64,000 nucleotides of DNA from Fasciolopsis buskii (GCA_008360955.1 LUCM01005573.1:139958-203957), one strand, 5' to 3'. Numbered from the stretch's first letter, positions 13,369 to 27,233 are shown. Numbers and translations: made by a program. The notes: generated by a model not told the origin, from the letters alone.

Positions 13369-13910
13369 AAGAGTATAACGCACAGTGCCAGGAAAGAGCT
13401 GTTACAAATAACAAGGGTAAAACTGAAGTGTACCCCAGGATGCCACTAGTAGCTCGCAATTTCAAGGCACCCAGAAGCCACCGGTAACCAGGACAGTGTT
13501 TGTAGGCGCTCGGTCACAGTCGCTGTCTACTTGCCTTTTGATGTGTATGCATATATGTTCCCACGCATTCGTTGTGTATTCGCTGCTGCACTGGCTAGGC
13601 GCGATAGCGCGTATGGTCAGTTTTGGTAAGATAGACATCTTAGTCTTTGTGACCTTATACAAACTGGGTGGTTAATTAACTTGACTGTAGCCCACCCTGT
13701 CACGCGGGTCAATGGGACTTGGAATTGGGCTGAAATTCGCTGCGTGATTCAATGGACCAGGTAATGCACTTTTTATGGAGGTCACACTGGGACGAAAAAT
13801 CAACTCAGCAATGACCTTTAAAATGTCCTTACCTAGACTCATCTTTCAGGAAAATTGCTCAGTCAAAATGACGGTTCTGCCGTTGATTCTGGAACGGACG
13901 GTTAGATACA

Positions 13911-15480
13911 TTGCCTACACATGCTCATAAAGATGGCCCACAAAAGGCAGCATCTCACGCTCCTCGGACACTTGCAAAAGCTGAAAGACACCACAGTCAG
14001 ATAAAGAGGGAAGGTTTGGTTTTACTATTTGTGGTTAGTAAATTCCACAAGATGCTACATGGTAGAATTTCACGTTGTGCATCAACCACATGCGATCACT
14101 GGCCATCTTTGGCGTGGAAAAGACATTCCTATTCATATCGCGAACGGCTTGCAACATTGGGCAACGGCATTACTTAGGTGTGATTTTGGAATCAAGTACG
14201 CGGCCACAAAGAGTTTCGGACACGCAGACGCACTGCTGACAATACGAAAAGCTACCAGTCCGTCTGATGAGAATGTGGTCATGTCATCAGTCGATGTGGA
14301 TTCGGAGAACAAATAAACCTTCAATGTGTCAGCTCGGAACTGGCCAGTAACTTTCAGCATGATGCACAGAGATCAAGTCAGATCATGAGCCTCAACGCAT
14401 AATCCACTTCCTAAAAACCGGCTGGCCTTGAAACAACACCGATGACTGCCATATGGAGTTTTACCGCTCGAAAGTTTCCTCACCATTGTGGATGACCTCC
14501 TAATGCTCTCTGACCGCATCGTGATCCCAAAACTGCTGCAACTCACATTGCTACAGAAGCAACATACTGGCCATCCGGGTGTTACTAGCATGAAAAGATA
14601 ACACGAAGCTATGCTTATTGGTCGATATTGACAGGCATAGTAAAGAATATTTAAAGTGCTGCAAAGTTTGCTCACTTGTTGCCAAGACGCCTATCTAGGT
14701 TCCACTGAGCACGTGGACCATTCCGACAGGATAATGGAAACCAGTCCAGATCGACTTTGTAGGTCTAGCAAATCGGCATTAATTCAGGGTACTAGTTGAT
14801 GGCCACTCAAAATGGCCAGGAATATTTCCCAAGAAAGCCATTACGGCTTCCATCACCATTGCCATTCTGCGACGACCGTTCGCACAATTTGGGACTCCTG
14901 AAACGCTGGCAACAGATAGTGGCCCGCAGTTCATTTCCATTCAGCTCACTAACTTCCGTGAAATCCATGAAAATTCAGCATGAGCGCAATCCAACTTATC
15001 ATCCACAATGAAATGGTGAAGCAGAACATTTTGTGTAAAAATTAAGAGGAGCTTCTAAAAAGCTTTAAGGAGAAGGAAATATACAGAAAATGCTCGACAG
15101 CTTTTGATGGGATATTGTTCAGCTCTTAGGGCAGATTCTCAAACAACACATCACCAGGGGAAAACGGCTAAATGCCGTGTATCCCACTGTTGTAACTATT
15201 CGGAATGATAAAGAGAAATATTAGAGCGCTTCAACAGACATCACAGTGCAAAACCACGTTCTTTTGATGAAGAGGATCGGGTTGATGTCCGTCATTTTCA
15301 CCTTCCCGCTAACCAAGATACATCTGGTGTGAGTATTAATCGCTCGGGCAATATTAGATACAGCGTCCGCCAGGGCAGCCGCATAGTCAAGCGACATATC
15401 GTTCACGTCAAAAGACGTTATGGCTCAGGGGCATCAGATCAGAAGAATGCAACAGACCTCCCTTTATTCATAGTTTTAGA
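13911..15480 (+). mobile_element. Decayed Ty3/Gypsy LTR retrotransposon, pol 3' part
   Basis: Pieces of Ty3/Gypsy pol can be read in order, in shifting frames. RNase H: APRTLAKAERHHSQIKREGL near 13960-14020, then FHKMLHGR, then KYAATKSFGHADALL near 14197-14240. The integrase zinc-binding region: LQKQHTGHPGVTSMKR near 14550-14600, then a C..C pair (CCKVCSLVAKTP) in decayed form. The integrase core: VDGHSKWPGIFPKKA near 14797-14845, LATDSGPQF near 14908-14935, and a TYHPQ-NGEAE region near 14993-15025. The integrase C-terminal part: VRQGSRIVKRHIVHVKRRYG near 15367-15425. There are many frameshifts and in-frame stops, so no protein is made. Gag, protease and most of the reverse transcriptase are absent upstream, and I could not define LTRs. 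The class is clear from the motifs; the clade is uncertain. Confidence 0.88.
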
Positions 15481-15499
15481 CACTTTCGCATTGCCGGTA

Positions 15500-17458
15500 A
15501 CGAAAAATACATCCCAGCAACCAAGTTTCATATAGAAAAGTGAATGGAGTTTCTCAGTGCTCCCACGGAATCTGGTCAAAAGACTTTCCATCGATCCGTA
15601 TAAGAAATTATATGAGTCAATATTTTTCTTCCGGAAGGACGGTCACGTACGTTGCATACACGTGCACACACAGATGAACACACACCGCAAGCTCACTTCC
15701 CCATTATCACCTGAAGAGCGCCGATTAGTTTATCGATTTGCATCTATCGATCACTATCGTTCGAAGCCTGTAAACGTGCCCTCATCCATCCAGTAGACGG
15801 CTGACTCGGTGCCCAATTGTTCTGTTCTTCCCAGAAGTGGGTTCGTAACAATTCTGTCAGTTACTTAGGGCTCACTGAAAACAATAATATTCGGCAGAAT
15901 TCATTATAAGTGAAGTGCTGTGGGTCTCAGTGAACAATCCTAATGCATGGCTAACAGCCTGCTCTCCCGAACCTTCCTTGCTCCTCCCCGTGACACCTAT
16001 GGAACTTCACACAAGAGGATTCCAGAACCACTATGGCCATCAGTTGGGAAATTTCCATTTCCATGGATCATGTATTCTTCGTGCTTGCTAACAGATACTG
16101 AATAACGCATTGCGTGTACCCATACACTCAGTGTTTGTATCACTCATGCCACAACCAGAAACATCTACCTGCAGCTTACACAGAGGTGCACTATTCCACG
16201 AAAAAGACCTGATCTGAACGTGCATGACTCAGGGACACTATGTTGTCGGTTCTTGGCATTCCCAGGCTATCAAACGTAAATGAAGTTTCCCTTTATATAG
16301 TCTAACACTTCTCAAGTGGGAATACTAGATGGCATTTAAACTGCCCAATTTGTAGTTTGTGATGCATTAGCTCACTTGTTTATCTGCTTAACTGAGCTCA
16401 CGATGCTTATAGAATTCGCCCGACCTGCGTTCGGATTGAGACGATTAGGGGAACGAAGAAGTACCAGAAATTTGTTCTTTCACTACTATGAATGAGAAGC
16501 TCGATTGCTTGGATCTGTTACTAAAACGATAAAGTGGAACAAAGATGAAATTATCGGTCTCTATGAGCACAAAAGTGCTTCGAAAACAAAACTGAACGTG
16601 CGCCATAACTCAGTAGCAAGCAGGAGACAGTGAACATAACTCAATGGATGAAAGCTGTCAGGTCATCTGACAAGCATTCAAACTTATCTTACTGTAAGGA
16701 AGTTCTCACGTGATTACTAATCTGTCCATAAAAAACTGTGCCGAAATCAATAAAACACTTTCGGTAATGAGCACAGTTTTGGCTGATTCTGGCTGGAGGG
16801 GGAATACAGGAGTTTCACGGTGGATGGCTAACAGTTTTCAGTTTGGTCAAAGTCCTCTCGATTATCAACATTCATGAATTTCCGTCTCGTCACATGTCAT
16901 TTTCATGCTAACCATTGGGGAGGATACACCGACTGAATCGCATTCCACATTTGTACTGTTTTTCTTCGCAGCTATTCATGTTCTCAGACTGTTTTACAAT
17001 TTTCAGCCTATTTTCATACTTGTGAATTGATGAACCTGGATGAATGGCTTTAACTGAAATATAAACATCTGTTATTATGTTTTCGTACAAACTCTGAGTT
17101 CAAATGGAGTCAGCCTGCACTCTTTGTTAATGTGAAGTTCAGATGTTACTCCTGGACGAACTTCAGATTACCTCTTAAAGAAGCAACCCGCTTTTGTTAA
17201 GTGATAACCCCGAAGTACACATAAGACTACAGTGACAGGTGTAGTCGGAATTCCATTATTCCCTAGTGGTATTGGGAACGAAGATAAAATGACGCACAAT
17301 TCAGAAGTCACTTTGCAGACGTGTAGTAGAGTAAAGAATTTAGCTTATTAGTCTAATCGCTGTGATATATATTTATATTTTTAGAGTTGAGAAGGCGTAC
17401 ACTGAGTTAATACGTTTATCGTGACGTTTCGATCCAAACTAGAACTCGTTGTCAAACG

Positions 17459-17492
<34 letters not shown>

Positions 17493-19700
17493 TCGGTGTA
17501 AGTGTATATTTACAAATAAGCACATGCAACTGATATTCGGTCTTGGATTTAGTTTCGGAACATTTGCACTTGTGAGAGTCATGAAATAGATCAGAATGTG
17601 GGAGCTCGCGATTTAGAATCACATGTCTGGACTCATAGTGGCAGCTACTTTTGCTTCACATGGGCCTGCACATGGTGGAAAGAAGATTAGCGAACAAGAA
17701 CAGCATGCATCTGGTCCGAACGAATCGAAGAAAAAGATGAGTTATGTGACACGTTGCTTCTGGAAGCGCGCTTATCAGACGAATCATTGACACTGGAAGC
17801 AATAGTGCTCTGGCATATATAGTCCCGGATAGCTTTCGATTGAGTTAATCGTGAAAAAGGTTAATGGCTGTGACAAAAACATTGCCTTCTTGTTGTTTCC
17901 GATAAATTCCTATTCCCGTACAGTAGAAGACTACAAATGACACACCTGATGGCCTACATTCCTGAATGACCTCAATCGATAAGCATACGAAACTGGATCA
18001 CTTAGATAATTCCCCAGATTGCCAACAATATACCAGAATAAAATTCCAACATTCAGTCCGGAATTATTGCTGACGAAATCAAGTCCCGAGATCAACAAAA
18101 ACTAACTCTTGTAATAATGCACTAAGAAAGATAGAGAAGTTGAAAATCTGGCATTGTTGTCTGAAATCAAAGTGTCCGTTCGAGTACAGTTGAGAAGTGA
18201 CGAAAAAAGATAATTAATTAACTGATTAAATAATAGTTCGTAATTAATAATTAACTGTACCGATCAACAACACTGTATGACCACCGTTTTTCATTTTTCT
18301 CGAAATCATGAAGATGGATTGAATGGACAGAAGTAATCGTGTGTACAAATACGATCGTTTAATATTGTGAACTGGTTCGAGTAATGCCATACTCGGTTGC
18401 GTTTCGCATAAAATTCCGCCATACTTATTGGCATTCGATTCATACAGAGAATACGAATACTTCCAATCCACAAACTGTATCCTCTTTGGAAGAATGTGGT
18501 TCTTTATACTGCCAAAACATAAGCAAAGTCTTTTGAATTGCAAAAGAGCATTTTCGGTTCATACTGTCAAGTTGTAGGGAATGATCTACCGAAGTCATAG
18601 AATTCGGTGTTAAACCCAATGAGCATGTCACCAGAACGGATGAAGCCTTTCCATTCCTTTTGCCAGTAGTGAGTCATGATCTCCAAGATCCTATTATGCC
18701 GACCGCTTCTGATATTTTTTTTCAACACTCACGGAGGCATGAGATCTTTGAATAGTTTCATGCCGGTAACTCGTTGGCTTCGAGGTAAATTAGTACATCC
18801 GACCTATGCAAAAAGTGCGCAGATCTTACGAAAATACTGCACCTCCAACCTTCCAAGAAATAAATGGTCTCCGGTTTTTTTTTAATTTTTGCCTCAACCT
18901 TATTGGTCTATTCTTTTTGAAATTCGTGTCGCAAAGTTCTGAACGTCTGCTTTGTCTCTTCGGCCAAGGAACATCTCACTTTTCCAGCTGGTAGGCTTAT
19001 TTGCATTCCTCCATCTGTTCTAACTTCCAAAACTCGTGCATCGTTCCACTTTCAAGGCTAGTTTCTATATTAAAATATACCTGGCATGGAACTCGGTTTC
19101 ATAATTATTCATCCTGAATGTGGCTATGTCTTTGGTCTGAAATGCAACAACTTCAACCCAACTGAAAAAAACAGATTTCACGTAAATGACACAATTAATT
19201 CTTTTCTTCCAGTTTCTGGTGACCATCCACAATAACTGCCTTCACCAGTCCACCTAGGTGACACAAGTGAATAGGCTTTCAGGTTGCAGTGTGGTCGTTG
19301 ACAAAATTTCCCGGAACGGGAAAAATCTGTTACCCGTTAGCGATTTCAGTAACAAGGCAATTTTTCTTGAGCCCATCGTGATGTGACGCATACAGCTTCA
19401 TATTACCTTACTTCGTCCTAGGTCACCCAACTCGAGACGTCTATCCTGCAACGCAACACGATAGGCGAGTGAGTCGTTCTAGACGCAGTGCTATTAACAA
19501 CAAACTGTATGATACCTGAAAAACTGACTATTTTATGTAGAATTTGAAACCCATTTAGGCACGATACGTCCGAATGCCCTCGCCGGTAAACGAAGGGCCG
19601 GATGGTGCCGTGGACTTTGGGATGCATGGTGTGTAAATGGACTTTTCGATTCTGCATACCGTCTAGCTCTTAGAGCCACCTCAAAACAGGTGAAGTTAAT
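15500..19700. other. No gene supported
   Basis: The first few hundred bases may include the 3' LTR of the Gypsy remnant, but I could not match it to a second copy. There is a long (AT)n tract at 17461-17489. An acceptor-like tract (TTTTTCTTCGCAG) ends near 16971, and another (TTCTTTTCTTCCAG) ends near 19213. Neither leads into an exon I can support. Confidence 0.5.
17461..17489. repeat. (AT)n microsatellite
   Basis: An uninterrupted alternating A/T tract of about 29 bases, the longest pure dinucleotide run in the window. Confidence 0.9.
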
Positions 19701-19707
19701 TTTTAAT

Positions 19708-19760
19708 GCCACAAGGAATCGAACATCGGATATTAATACCTTGGCTGCGCTGACACGAAA
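19708..19760 (-). repeat. tRNA-like unit (possible SINE)
   Basis: The minus strand has a B-box, TGTTCGATTCC (19715-19725), after an A-box-like stretch (GCGCAGCCAAGG). The TTCGATTCCT core matches the tRNA-like units at 59.2 and 59.5 kb, which hints at one SINE family. The copy is short and degenerate. Confidence 0.35.
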
Positions 19761-20141
19761 ATAAACAAGTCCAATTTATATGTAGATCTCGCAAATTACT
19801 TCACGGTATTGTGCCGGATTGGTATTTCTTTGCTTGGCTGACTGTCCAGCGGAATCCATCTTTCGTGCACAAACTTTATACCACCCGACAAGCATAGAAA
19901 ACACGAACCACATACACTACTAGCAAGTAATTATGAAAATTATGTGGAAAAAATCGAACGCGAAGAAGACTAGTACAGACATTCACTCATTATGCGGAGA
20001 AGACCAGACTTGGTGGGATGAATTCGACCGAAGTCAACAGGACATATGCCATGTCTCCTACCGAGGCTGTCGGGAATTGCCGGCTGTCAGTAAAGACGAT
20101 ATATGAGCGCACTTAACGTGGTTATTTTGATTTTCCTGGAC

Positions 20142-20208
20142 AGGAGCTGCCGGCGCAGCGTTAACACACGCATTTCATTTGGAAAGTCTGGGTTCAAACC
20201 CTGAGTTT
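20142..20208 (+). repeat. tRNA-like unit (probable SINE head)
   Basis: The plus strand reads a tRNA-like 5' half (GCCGGCGCAGCGTTAACACA) followed at normal spacing by a strong B-box, GGTTCAAACCC (20191-20201), inside a T-arm-like palindrome (CTGGGTTCAAACCCTGAG). This is typical of a tRNA-derived SINE. The 300 bases downstream have some purine-rich coding-like texture and may be the SINE body or an adjoining LINE fragment. Confidence 0.45.
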
Positions 20209-20539
20209 GGTTGATCATACACACTACTGATGGTCTCCAATAAGAGCGAAACCTGAGTCAAGGGTATAAGATTAACCGGATGACCTGAAAATTGCTCCTA
20301 AAAGATGGCGTCCGAAGGGCAGCCAGACAAGGCAAGTTTTCGTCAGTCGCGGAGGCCATCAATGTAATTGACTTGTAAGCTTGATGAGGGCTGTCGTGAT
20401 CGGCTGCAATTAGATGACGTCCAGGCTTGAAAATGTTTAGCAAAGCATAACTTGAGGTAAATCATCACTGGTATCATCTCCGGTAACGTCCAACGCTTAG
20501 GTTTAATTCGGCGCGGTGCTTTAAATCCATATTGCATAT

Positions 20540-23500
20540 CCTGTAGGTTTTCAGTTTCTGAAGAGACGAAATAGCCTCGGGAACGTTCGCAGATCCCTTC
20601 ATAATAAAAACCGGGCAGCAGTTCACATATCTATTGGACAGTAAATGCAAGCGTGCAAACTAAAGGAAAAATATCTATGGAGAAAAGCACCTAATAACTC
20701 ACTATGGAGACAAAGAAACACTAAAATGATAAACTGACAAGAATGTTTATCCTAGATATAGCGCATGGGTGTAAAAATATAGGAAAAAGGATGGTTGACT
20801 TGAAGCTGTAATATTTGAATTTGGAATCCGCATTCGGAATTCGGTTATTCGCCATAACCAGCGGATACGAGGTACCAGTACGCACTTAATTTGATTCGAC
20901 CGATGTCAACAAGAAGACTACGAGAGAAAAGAAACAAATTCGAGTTGTACTTAAAATTCATGAGTTAATGAATAAAGTCGAAAATATTTCGATTGTCGGA
21001 AAACGTTCCATATGATCGCTTTCACGGAAAATGTGAATTTCACGACAGCTTGTCGTCAAGGTTCGCACTGGTTGCTCGTCTACGCAAATTATCCTGAGGC
21101 TGTGTCGAACTGCATCACGTTACTTAGACGCGAACTCACCACAGAAACCAGTGTATATTTCTTTGAGATTCGAAGTTGATTTAGTGTCCAGTCTCCGGCA
21201 GAAAGTGTCAGACGTCATCTACGCCATGAGATAGTGGGTTTATTTACATTTGGACAGATTGCGCATGTGTGCGTGATTCTTCGGTCTCGCTTGCTGATTA
21301 TTTCCCATTTCGGCCTATATCCCCGGAAAGTTTGTGTAAAAGCACTCTCCAGATTTCTCATCTCTGACTGAGAGCTAGAGTGACTCGGTCACTGGTTAGC
21401 GTAGCTAATGCGAATCTATGCAAGACTAACGGCAGAACAAACGTGACTGATTTTTTGGCTCACCCACTGTACAAGGCCAATAAACAAACTAATTCCGATC
21501 TCAGCAAAAACGATCTGAATTTCCATCGAATGCTCGGATAACGTGGATGTAAAACAAAAGATGTTACACAAACTTGCGAATACTGCATGCACGAACCAAC
21601 ATTGTGTAAACTATAACTTAAAATCCACTACTCGTTAATAATACCCGGCAATTGTCATTAACTTAGTCACCTGTATCAGGTCTAGCTACATATGCAAACA
21701 TCTTTAATGTAGACTTGCTTGACAGTTCATATGCTAGATATCCCTTCCGAAATAGTGATCTGTTACCGTTTTCCCAAAACACACCTTCACGTTCTGAAAG
21801 TATTATTCAAAAAGTGAGACCGCTGATTCGATATATGCCCCCTTCCAAAGTGTAAATAATGCCTTATAAAAAATTTCCATTTTAACGATTTTTTGCTGAC
21901 TGCTGCAAGTAAAGAAGAAAAACTTATTCTTCTAACACGAAACAGTTGACATGGTTGCTTCCCTGTTTTTCTTCAAAAGTGATAATGCATATATGTGGAA
22001 GTGACTGCTTAGACCTGCTTAAACAGATAGGCTTAAACCTCACAGGCTGTGATTTTGTCTGTGTGCACAACAAAATTACAGTATGAATCTTTATATCTAC
22101 TCAGAAATGTGACTTTCAAGGTGTGGATCCTAAATTCCACAATTAGAAGACTTGAGACCGCGAGACCTCATGATCTCACTCATCCATGTCCGTTACGCCT
22201 AAAATCGGATAGTTCATGTCTATATTTTGATGCCAACGTTTAAATTCCCTACCAGGCTGTTCAGAACTGGTTTCAGTCTCTGTTCTTTTTTCTCGTTCTA
22301 TTGCGAGCGGATCAGCGCGAAGAGAGTCGCAGTTGAACACAAGTTGTGACTGCCACTTTGACCTAATTCAATGATTTGCAGAACAAATTGGATCTACCAT
22401 GAGCCAAAAGCGACTCCGGGAAAAAGTGTAGTGCTTTGATTACAACTGATGCTGAGGCAGGACAGAAATACATAATACAGCAGTAGGCGGGCCGAGGGAA
22501 AGGCAGTGGGACCGGGTCAACCGGTCTGACGCAGCTACTGACAATCTAACAAATAGGTGGCCTCAGTGCCAAGATGGGGAAAGGAGTAATACGGATGACA
22601 GTGGTCCACTTGCAACCACGGCAATTATGTGACGCCACCAAGTTTCATCTGCATGCGCAGGGTGAGTTCAAAAGGCGAATACCAAGATCTTCTGCATTGC
22701 GAGTGTGTGCACGCGCACGTGTTTCCGCGGATTAGAAGGCACTTAATAATTTAGAAAGCCGATTCTATGCTGCTTTAGTTAACCTGGTTTATCAAATGTG
22801 CGACAATGCCAATTCCTATGGTTTCTGTCCGACCGTGTTTCAACGTGGGCACTGCACATTAGGCCTTTTGAGATAGTTGCGTTGTTGTTCGACTATTGTA
22901 AGGTACGTTAAATGCGCACGTTAGTGATTAGACTCCCAGCGAGCTGGTCAGCGTTGGCAACATAGGTTGGTTAAGATTCCCAGTAGCTGGTATATCAATT
23001 AGATCGATTGCTTCAATGGTTAGTTCACTCGGAACCTGCAGCTGCCGTGACTGAAAGTGGGCCACGGTCATCCTTATTATTCAGTCCCCTACCTTGCAAG
23101 TGACAAGAGGTAATCGTGCCGATCCAAAATCTCAAATTCCTCACAAACGTTTGTCTAATCAGCATATTCCCTGACCTAAATTCGCGCAGAAATTTCCGGA
23201 ATTATATGGATTAGAGAATGAATGGTGGAAAACAGCTGATTGAAGTAGACTGGCGCATTTTATGAACATCCTCTTAGTAAATGCAACTCACAGGTGGCTG
23301 GAAATCATCGTACTAAAGTACTTGAAGGTTCCAGAACTGTTTATTTGCTGGTCCGGCATTGTGACACCTAAAAACTGCGAGAATGATGTTCCTCGTTGTC
23401 GAAATGGAGACGTTCTAGCGGGGAAGTTAGCTGTTATGGTCTTATGCTTAAAAGTTGAATTCGCTTGTCTGGGTTTTTGAACCTAAATACGAAAATCTAT

Positions 23501-24890
23501 GTTCCGTTTTCTTCTGGATTTAGCTGTTCGTCACCGCTAAGTGGATAATGTAACTGATATATTTCTTACATATTGGCAGTAATGCTCATAGAAATACCTT
23601 TGCCTTAATGAATGGGATGAACCTAAAAGTTTCGCGAACAAAACTGATGCAGAAACTTATCACTGCAGGGCAGCCGCACTGAATGAACCCTCTCCCAAAT
23701 GCCGAGAGAATAGTTGAGGTAAACGTATGCCTACTCATCTTGAAAAGAATTTATGAATGCGACTTCTTTTTACTTAACAACTTTGATTAAATGATCAAAT
23801 GGAAAAATGCAAAATGAATACAACTGGCCTAGTTTTACTGGTACCACTAGCAGTCATGCGAACATTATAAGCAGCGCTGCGTCCGTTATATAAATTTCTT
23901 TATTTCTTATGTATTCATTTCCAATGTCAATCGCAGCTGGAACAGGAAATTGCGAATTCGCTGAGAACGTTTTCCTGCAATCTATCATCTTGGTCTTTCG
24001 GCTGTATTCTTATTCTGATTAACGCAAACTGAGTTGCTCGAAAGGGCTGGATTTGGATATCCCGGCTGCCAGGTTAATCAGGAATGCCGACAATGTATGA
24101 ACGGAGGGCTTACTTGGTTGCCCAGTTCGCTTGACCTATCCGAACAGTTCTGTACATTGACTTATCAGCTTTGTATAAAAGCGTCTGCAAGGACGACCGA
24201 TCGATTTGGGATAAATGGTGTGACATTTTCAAGGATCAACTTTATCTTTTCAGTCGATCAGCTTTGTTGATGTGACTCTGGTTTCCTCTGCAAAGGGCAA
24301 GACTGGTCAAATCGTCCCAGCAGATGCATTAATCACATTAACATCCCGCTTTACGTCGGTCGAACTTATTTTCAACTGGTCAACATTTAGCAACAGTTAT
24401 GAACGCTAAACCCGAAAAATGAGTTGAGCTAACGTTTCATGATGTCTACAGCGCTAGTAAAATGAAACTTCTTATCTTGGTGCTACTGCAAGTGCAACTT
24501 TCTGTGTCGTTCTCAAATGCACTGGCCGTGGCATGATTTGCGCACGATTGGCAAGTGTTTGCTTTTCCGTTCCTTCTTCTGTGAATTCAGGCAAGTCATG
24601 CCTTAATGGCAAACGTTGACCCACGTCTCATTTGAATCATGTTTTCTCCTTCGTTCATGCGGCTTTCCCTTGAATCCGTGGATGCAACGAACCGGTGTTT
24701 TTCAACTGGCAAGCTCTTCAAGCAGTAGTTGCGATGAAATCGGGCGACAAAATTTGTTGTATTCGCCCATGCGGTGTACTATCACTTTGCTAACTTTCGT
24801 CATCGTCGTTTTGTGATCTGGTTCATTTGGTTTGTTATCTACGTTAACCTCAATGACTCGTCAGACTCAAAGGCTTGCAAGTCGTAGTCA
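20540..24890. other. No gene supported
   Basis: No repeat class, exon pair or RNA gene could be supported. Open frames at 22049-22243, 23262-23480 and 24034-24270 (+) show no known motif and no convincing flanking splice sites. Confidence 0.5.
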
Positions 24891-24894
24891 AATA

Positions 24895-26960
24895 TGGATG
24901 GTATTGTATTGTATTGTTCAAACTTTTGCTTAGATATCTGTATTTCAGTCAGAAGGATGCGTTTGCCATCTCTTCAGAATATAGAGTTAGAAAGAAACGT
25001 AGCAAAAGATAAACAGTTAAAATTTACGAGATATTGTGTAGACACTCAATCACGGTCTGTTCTCGATTGGTTGGAATTCGGGCTATGTAGGGAATAGTTG
25101 AGTTCTTATAGAGACTTATGCGAAAGGAAATAGAGCGGAGGGTGGAACGTGTCCTGGTATGTGAACGACACTTAGAAAGGTAATTTTGTGAGGGATCGGA
25201 CGGATCCGAAAGAACTGCATATGTAAATCTTTCGCAAGGGATAGATATATGTCACACAGTTTGATGGAGAGTTCTTTCAGTAGTATGTAAACCACACTAC
25301 AAACCATGACGAAGGGTTTTGAAATTCTTCTATAGTACACCAGCAAAAGTGACAGGGGCATAGTAGAGGAAAGCGGAAAAACACACTGATAAACAGATAA
25401 GAAAATACCTCAGAGTTTTTATGTAAAATATTAGTCACCCAAAATTTTTTACACAATCGGAAATGTGAGGAGCACCTTAAGTTTTCATCAATACTAACTC
25501 CTAAGTACTTAACGGAATCTACCTTAGTGAGTGGTTCTGGTTTGAATGAATAAAAGATCAGTCGAGTAAGCAAACCAAGAGGAAGTAAAGAATATTCGAA
25601 GCATTTCGACCAAATAAGGTTTAAGCCAGAACGAAGAGAACAGTTCTGAATTCAAGAGAAGTTGTTGGAAAAGTTCATCAAATCTTCAGTTCCCGTTACA
25701 GACTGCCTTAGAACAAAGTTATCCGCATATCTGTATAACTGATCAATAACACTAGCGTGTAGGTCACTGATGTATACCGAAAACAAATAAGGAGAAAAGA
25801 TAACTCCTTGAAAGACTCCAGAATTATTTTCTATGGGAGTAGATTTGTTTCTTCCCAGTCACATGCACTGAGTTTTGTGGATAAAGTAATCCGTTCATGT
25901 TTTCGCAGAAGTAAAGACGTCGCACGCAAAGGAAAAATCCAAAAATGCATATTACATAGATTTGGCTGATACATCCAAATATTTGGTAACTTTATGAACC
26001 AGGAAAGTCACAGCATCCAAAATGGACCTGTTTTGGTTTGTACGCAAACTGAACGGGGTCATCTGACACACTAGCAGAAGAAGTTAGACAACTCAGGACG
26101 GCGCGTTCTGTTAGTTTAAGACCGTTTGACTCAAGAACAATGGAACGAGAACGTTTTGCTGGAATACCTGAATTACTAGATTTTTGGATAGGCACAACAG
26201 TGACTGGTTCCCAACAATCGGGAATGCAATGTCTGCATACGGAGGCATTAAGAAAGGGAGGTATATATATATATCAGTGAGTGCTTTGGGAGATGTGAAG
26301 ACATGCCATCACAGCCTACACCTGTGATTATTTTGGTCGAACGAAGGATTTTGAACACTTCTCAGAAAAGAGTATTACATCCGGGAACCACGATAATGTA
26401 GAGTCATTAAGTGGGTAGATAAACGCCCTGTTGATACTTTCTACATCTGCAGTATGGCTTAGTGGTTTCGCTCTCTTTCTACACCAAAGCCAAGTTCCTT
26501 GTCAGATACGCCTGATGTAAAGCTGTCCAGGAATAAACATAAAATTTGCTTTTTCACGGTAACAGACAATACACAGTGGTTGAAATTGGAGCACGTGGTT
26601 TAAGACGGAATAATTCGGGATGATTGGTACTAATTCTATCTAGGGTTGAGTTAGTTCTGGTTGGGGGAACCGATAGTTTAGTCAAATCAAACACAGTAAA
26701 GGAAAGTTTAGAGGCATGGTTAAAATCACCTACAACAACTTGTAGTTTGTCATCCATCAGCGGGACCAGAAAAGACAGGAAAGAATCGTAAAAGGACGAA
26801 ATATTGTTTGGTGTTCAAAAAGGGGCTACGTACAGTTAAGTTATTATTGTGCTCCTCTACCGAGAATGCTGAGGATGAAATGAATAGCTAGACAATCCAT
26901 AACGAAGAATGAATGTGAATAAATTGGTTCAGACTTTTTTGAGTAGGAGGAATTTATGTA
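24895..26960 (-). mobile_element. CR1-like non-LTR retrotransposon (LINE), 5'-truncated and decayed
   Basis: Minus-strand reading gives an ordered LINE ORF2. The endonuclease end is at 26757-26554: LQVVVGDFNHASKL, then TRTNSTLDRISTNHPELF (the GDFN and TLD motifs of APE-type endonucleases), then a decayed SDHC. Reverse transcriptase follows: a VPIQKS...GIP entry near 26190, DPVQFAYKPKQ near 26060, SGVFQGVIFSPYLFSVYISD near 25760-25830, RYADNFVL near 25712-25735, and VDSVKYLGVSIDEN near 25480-25525. The conserved C-terminal part STIPYIARIPTNRE lies near 25050-25105, with a stop at about 25024. The catalytic YADD reads YADN, so this copy is dead even apart from its frameshifts and stops. The 3' end carries a short ATTGT tandem tail, as in CR1-like elements. 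The 5' end, including most of the endonuclease and ORF1, is missing or unreadable beyond about 26960. It is the best preserved element in the window. Confidence 0.93.
24899..24920. repeat. ATTGT tandem tail at LINE 3' end
   Basis: About three and a half head-to-tail copies of ATTGT (plus-strand reading) sit about 105 bases beyond the LINE stop codon. CR1-like elements end in short microsatellite-like repeats instead of poly(A), so this probably marks the exact 3' terminus of the insertion. Confidence 0.65.
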
Positions 26961-27233
26961 TGTGACCACAACACACCCGGTTTTCTTAGCGCTCTATTGT
27001 GCGTCCAATCGGTATACATCAAGGTCTTGGATTGATATTAGGACATCCATAACATATGAGTTCAACCGTTTCTTCTGAATGCAAATCAGACAAGTATGAA
27101 CATATATATCCAAGATCAAGGAGTGAGAGAAAGATGCGATAATTTTGTGAATTGTCAGCGTATCTTGGTACTTAGTAAAGATGGTATGCATTTAAGACTA
27201 GCCTGCTAACCGGCACGATCGGGTCTTTTCATT

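Noticed and set aside
14373..14675. 100-codon minus-strand frame
   Set aside because: It is antisense to the integrase zinc-binding region of the Gypsy remnant.
20258..20537. LINE ORF fragment after the 20.1 kb SINE-like unit
   Set aside because: The texture is suggestive, but I could not match any block of a known reverse transcriptase or endonuclease.
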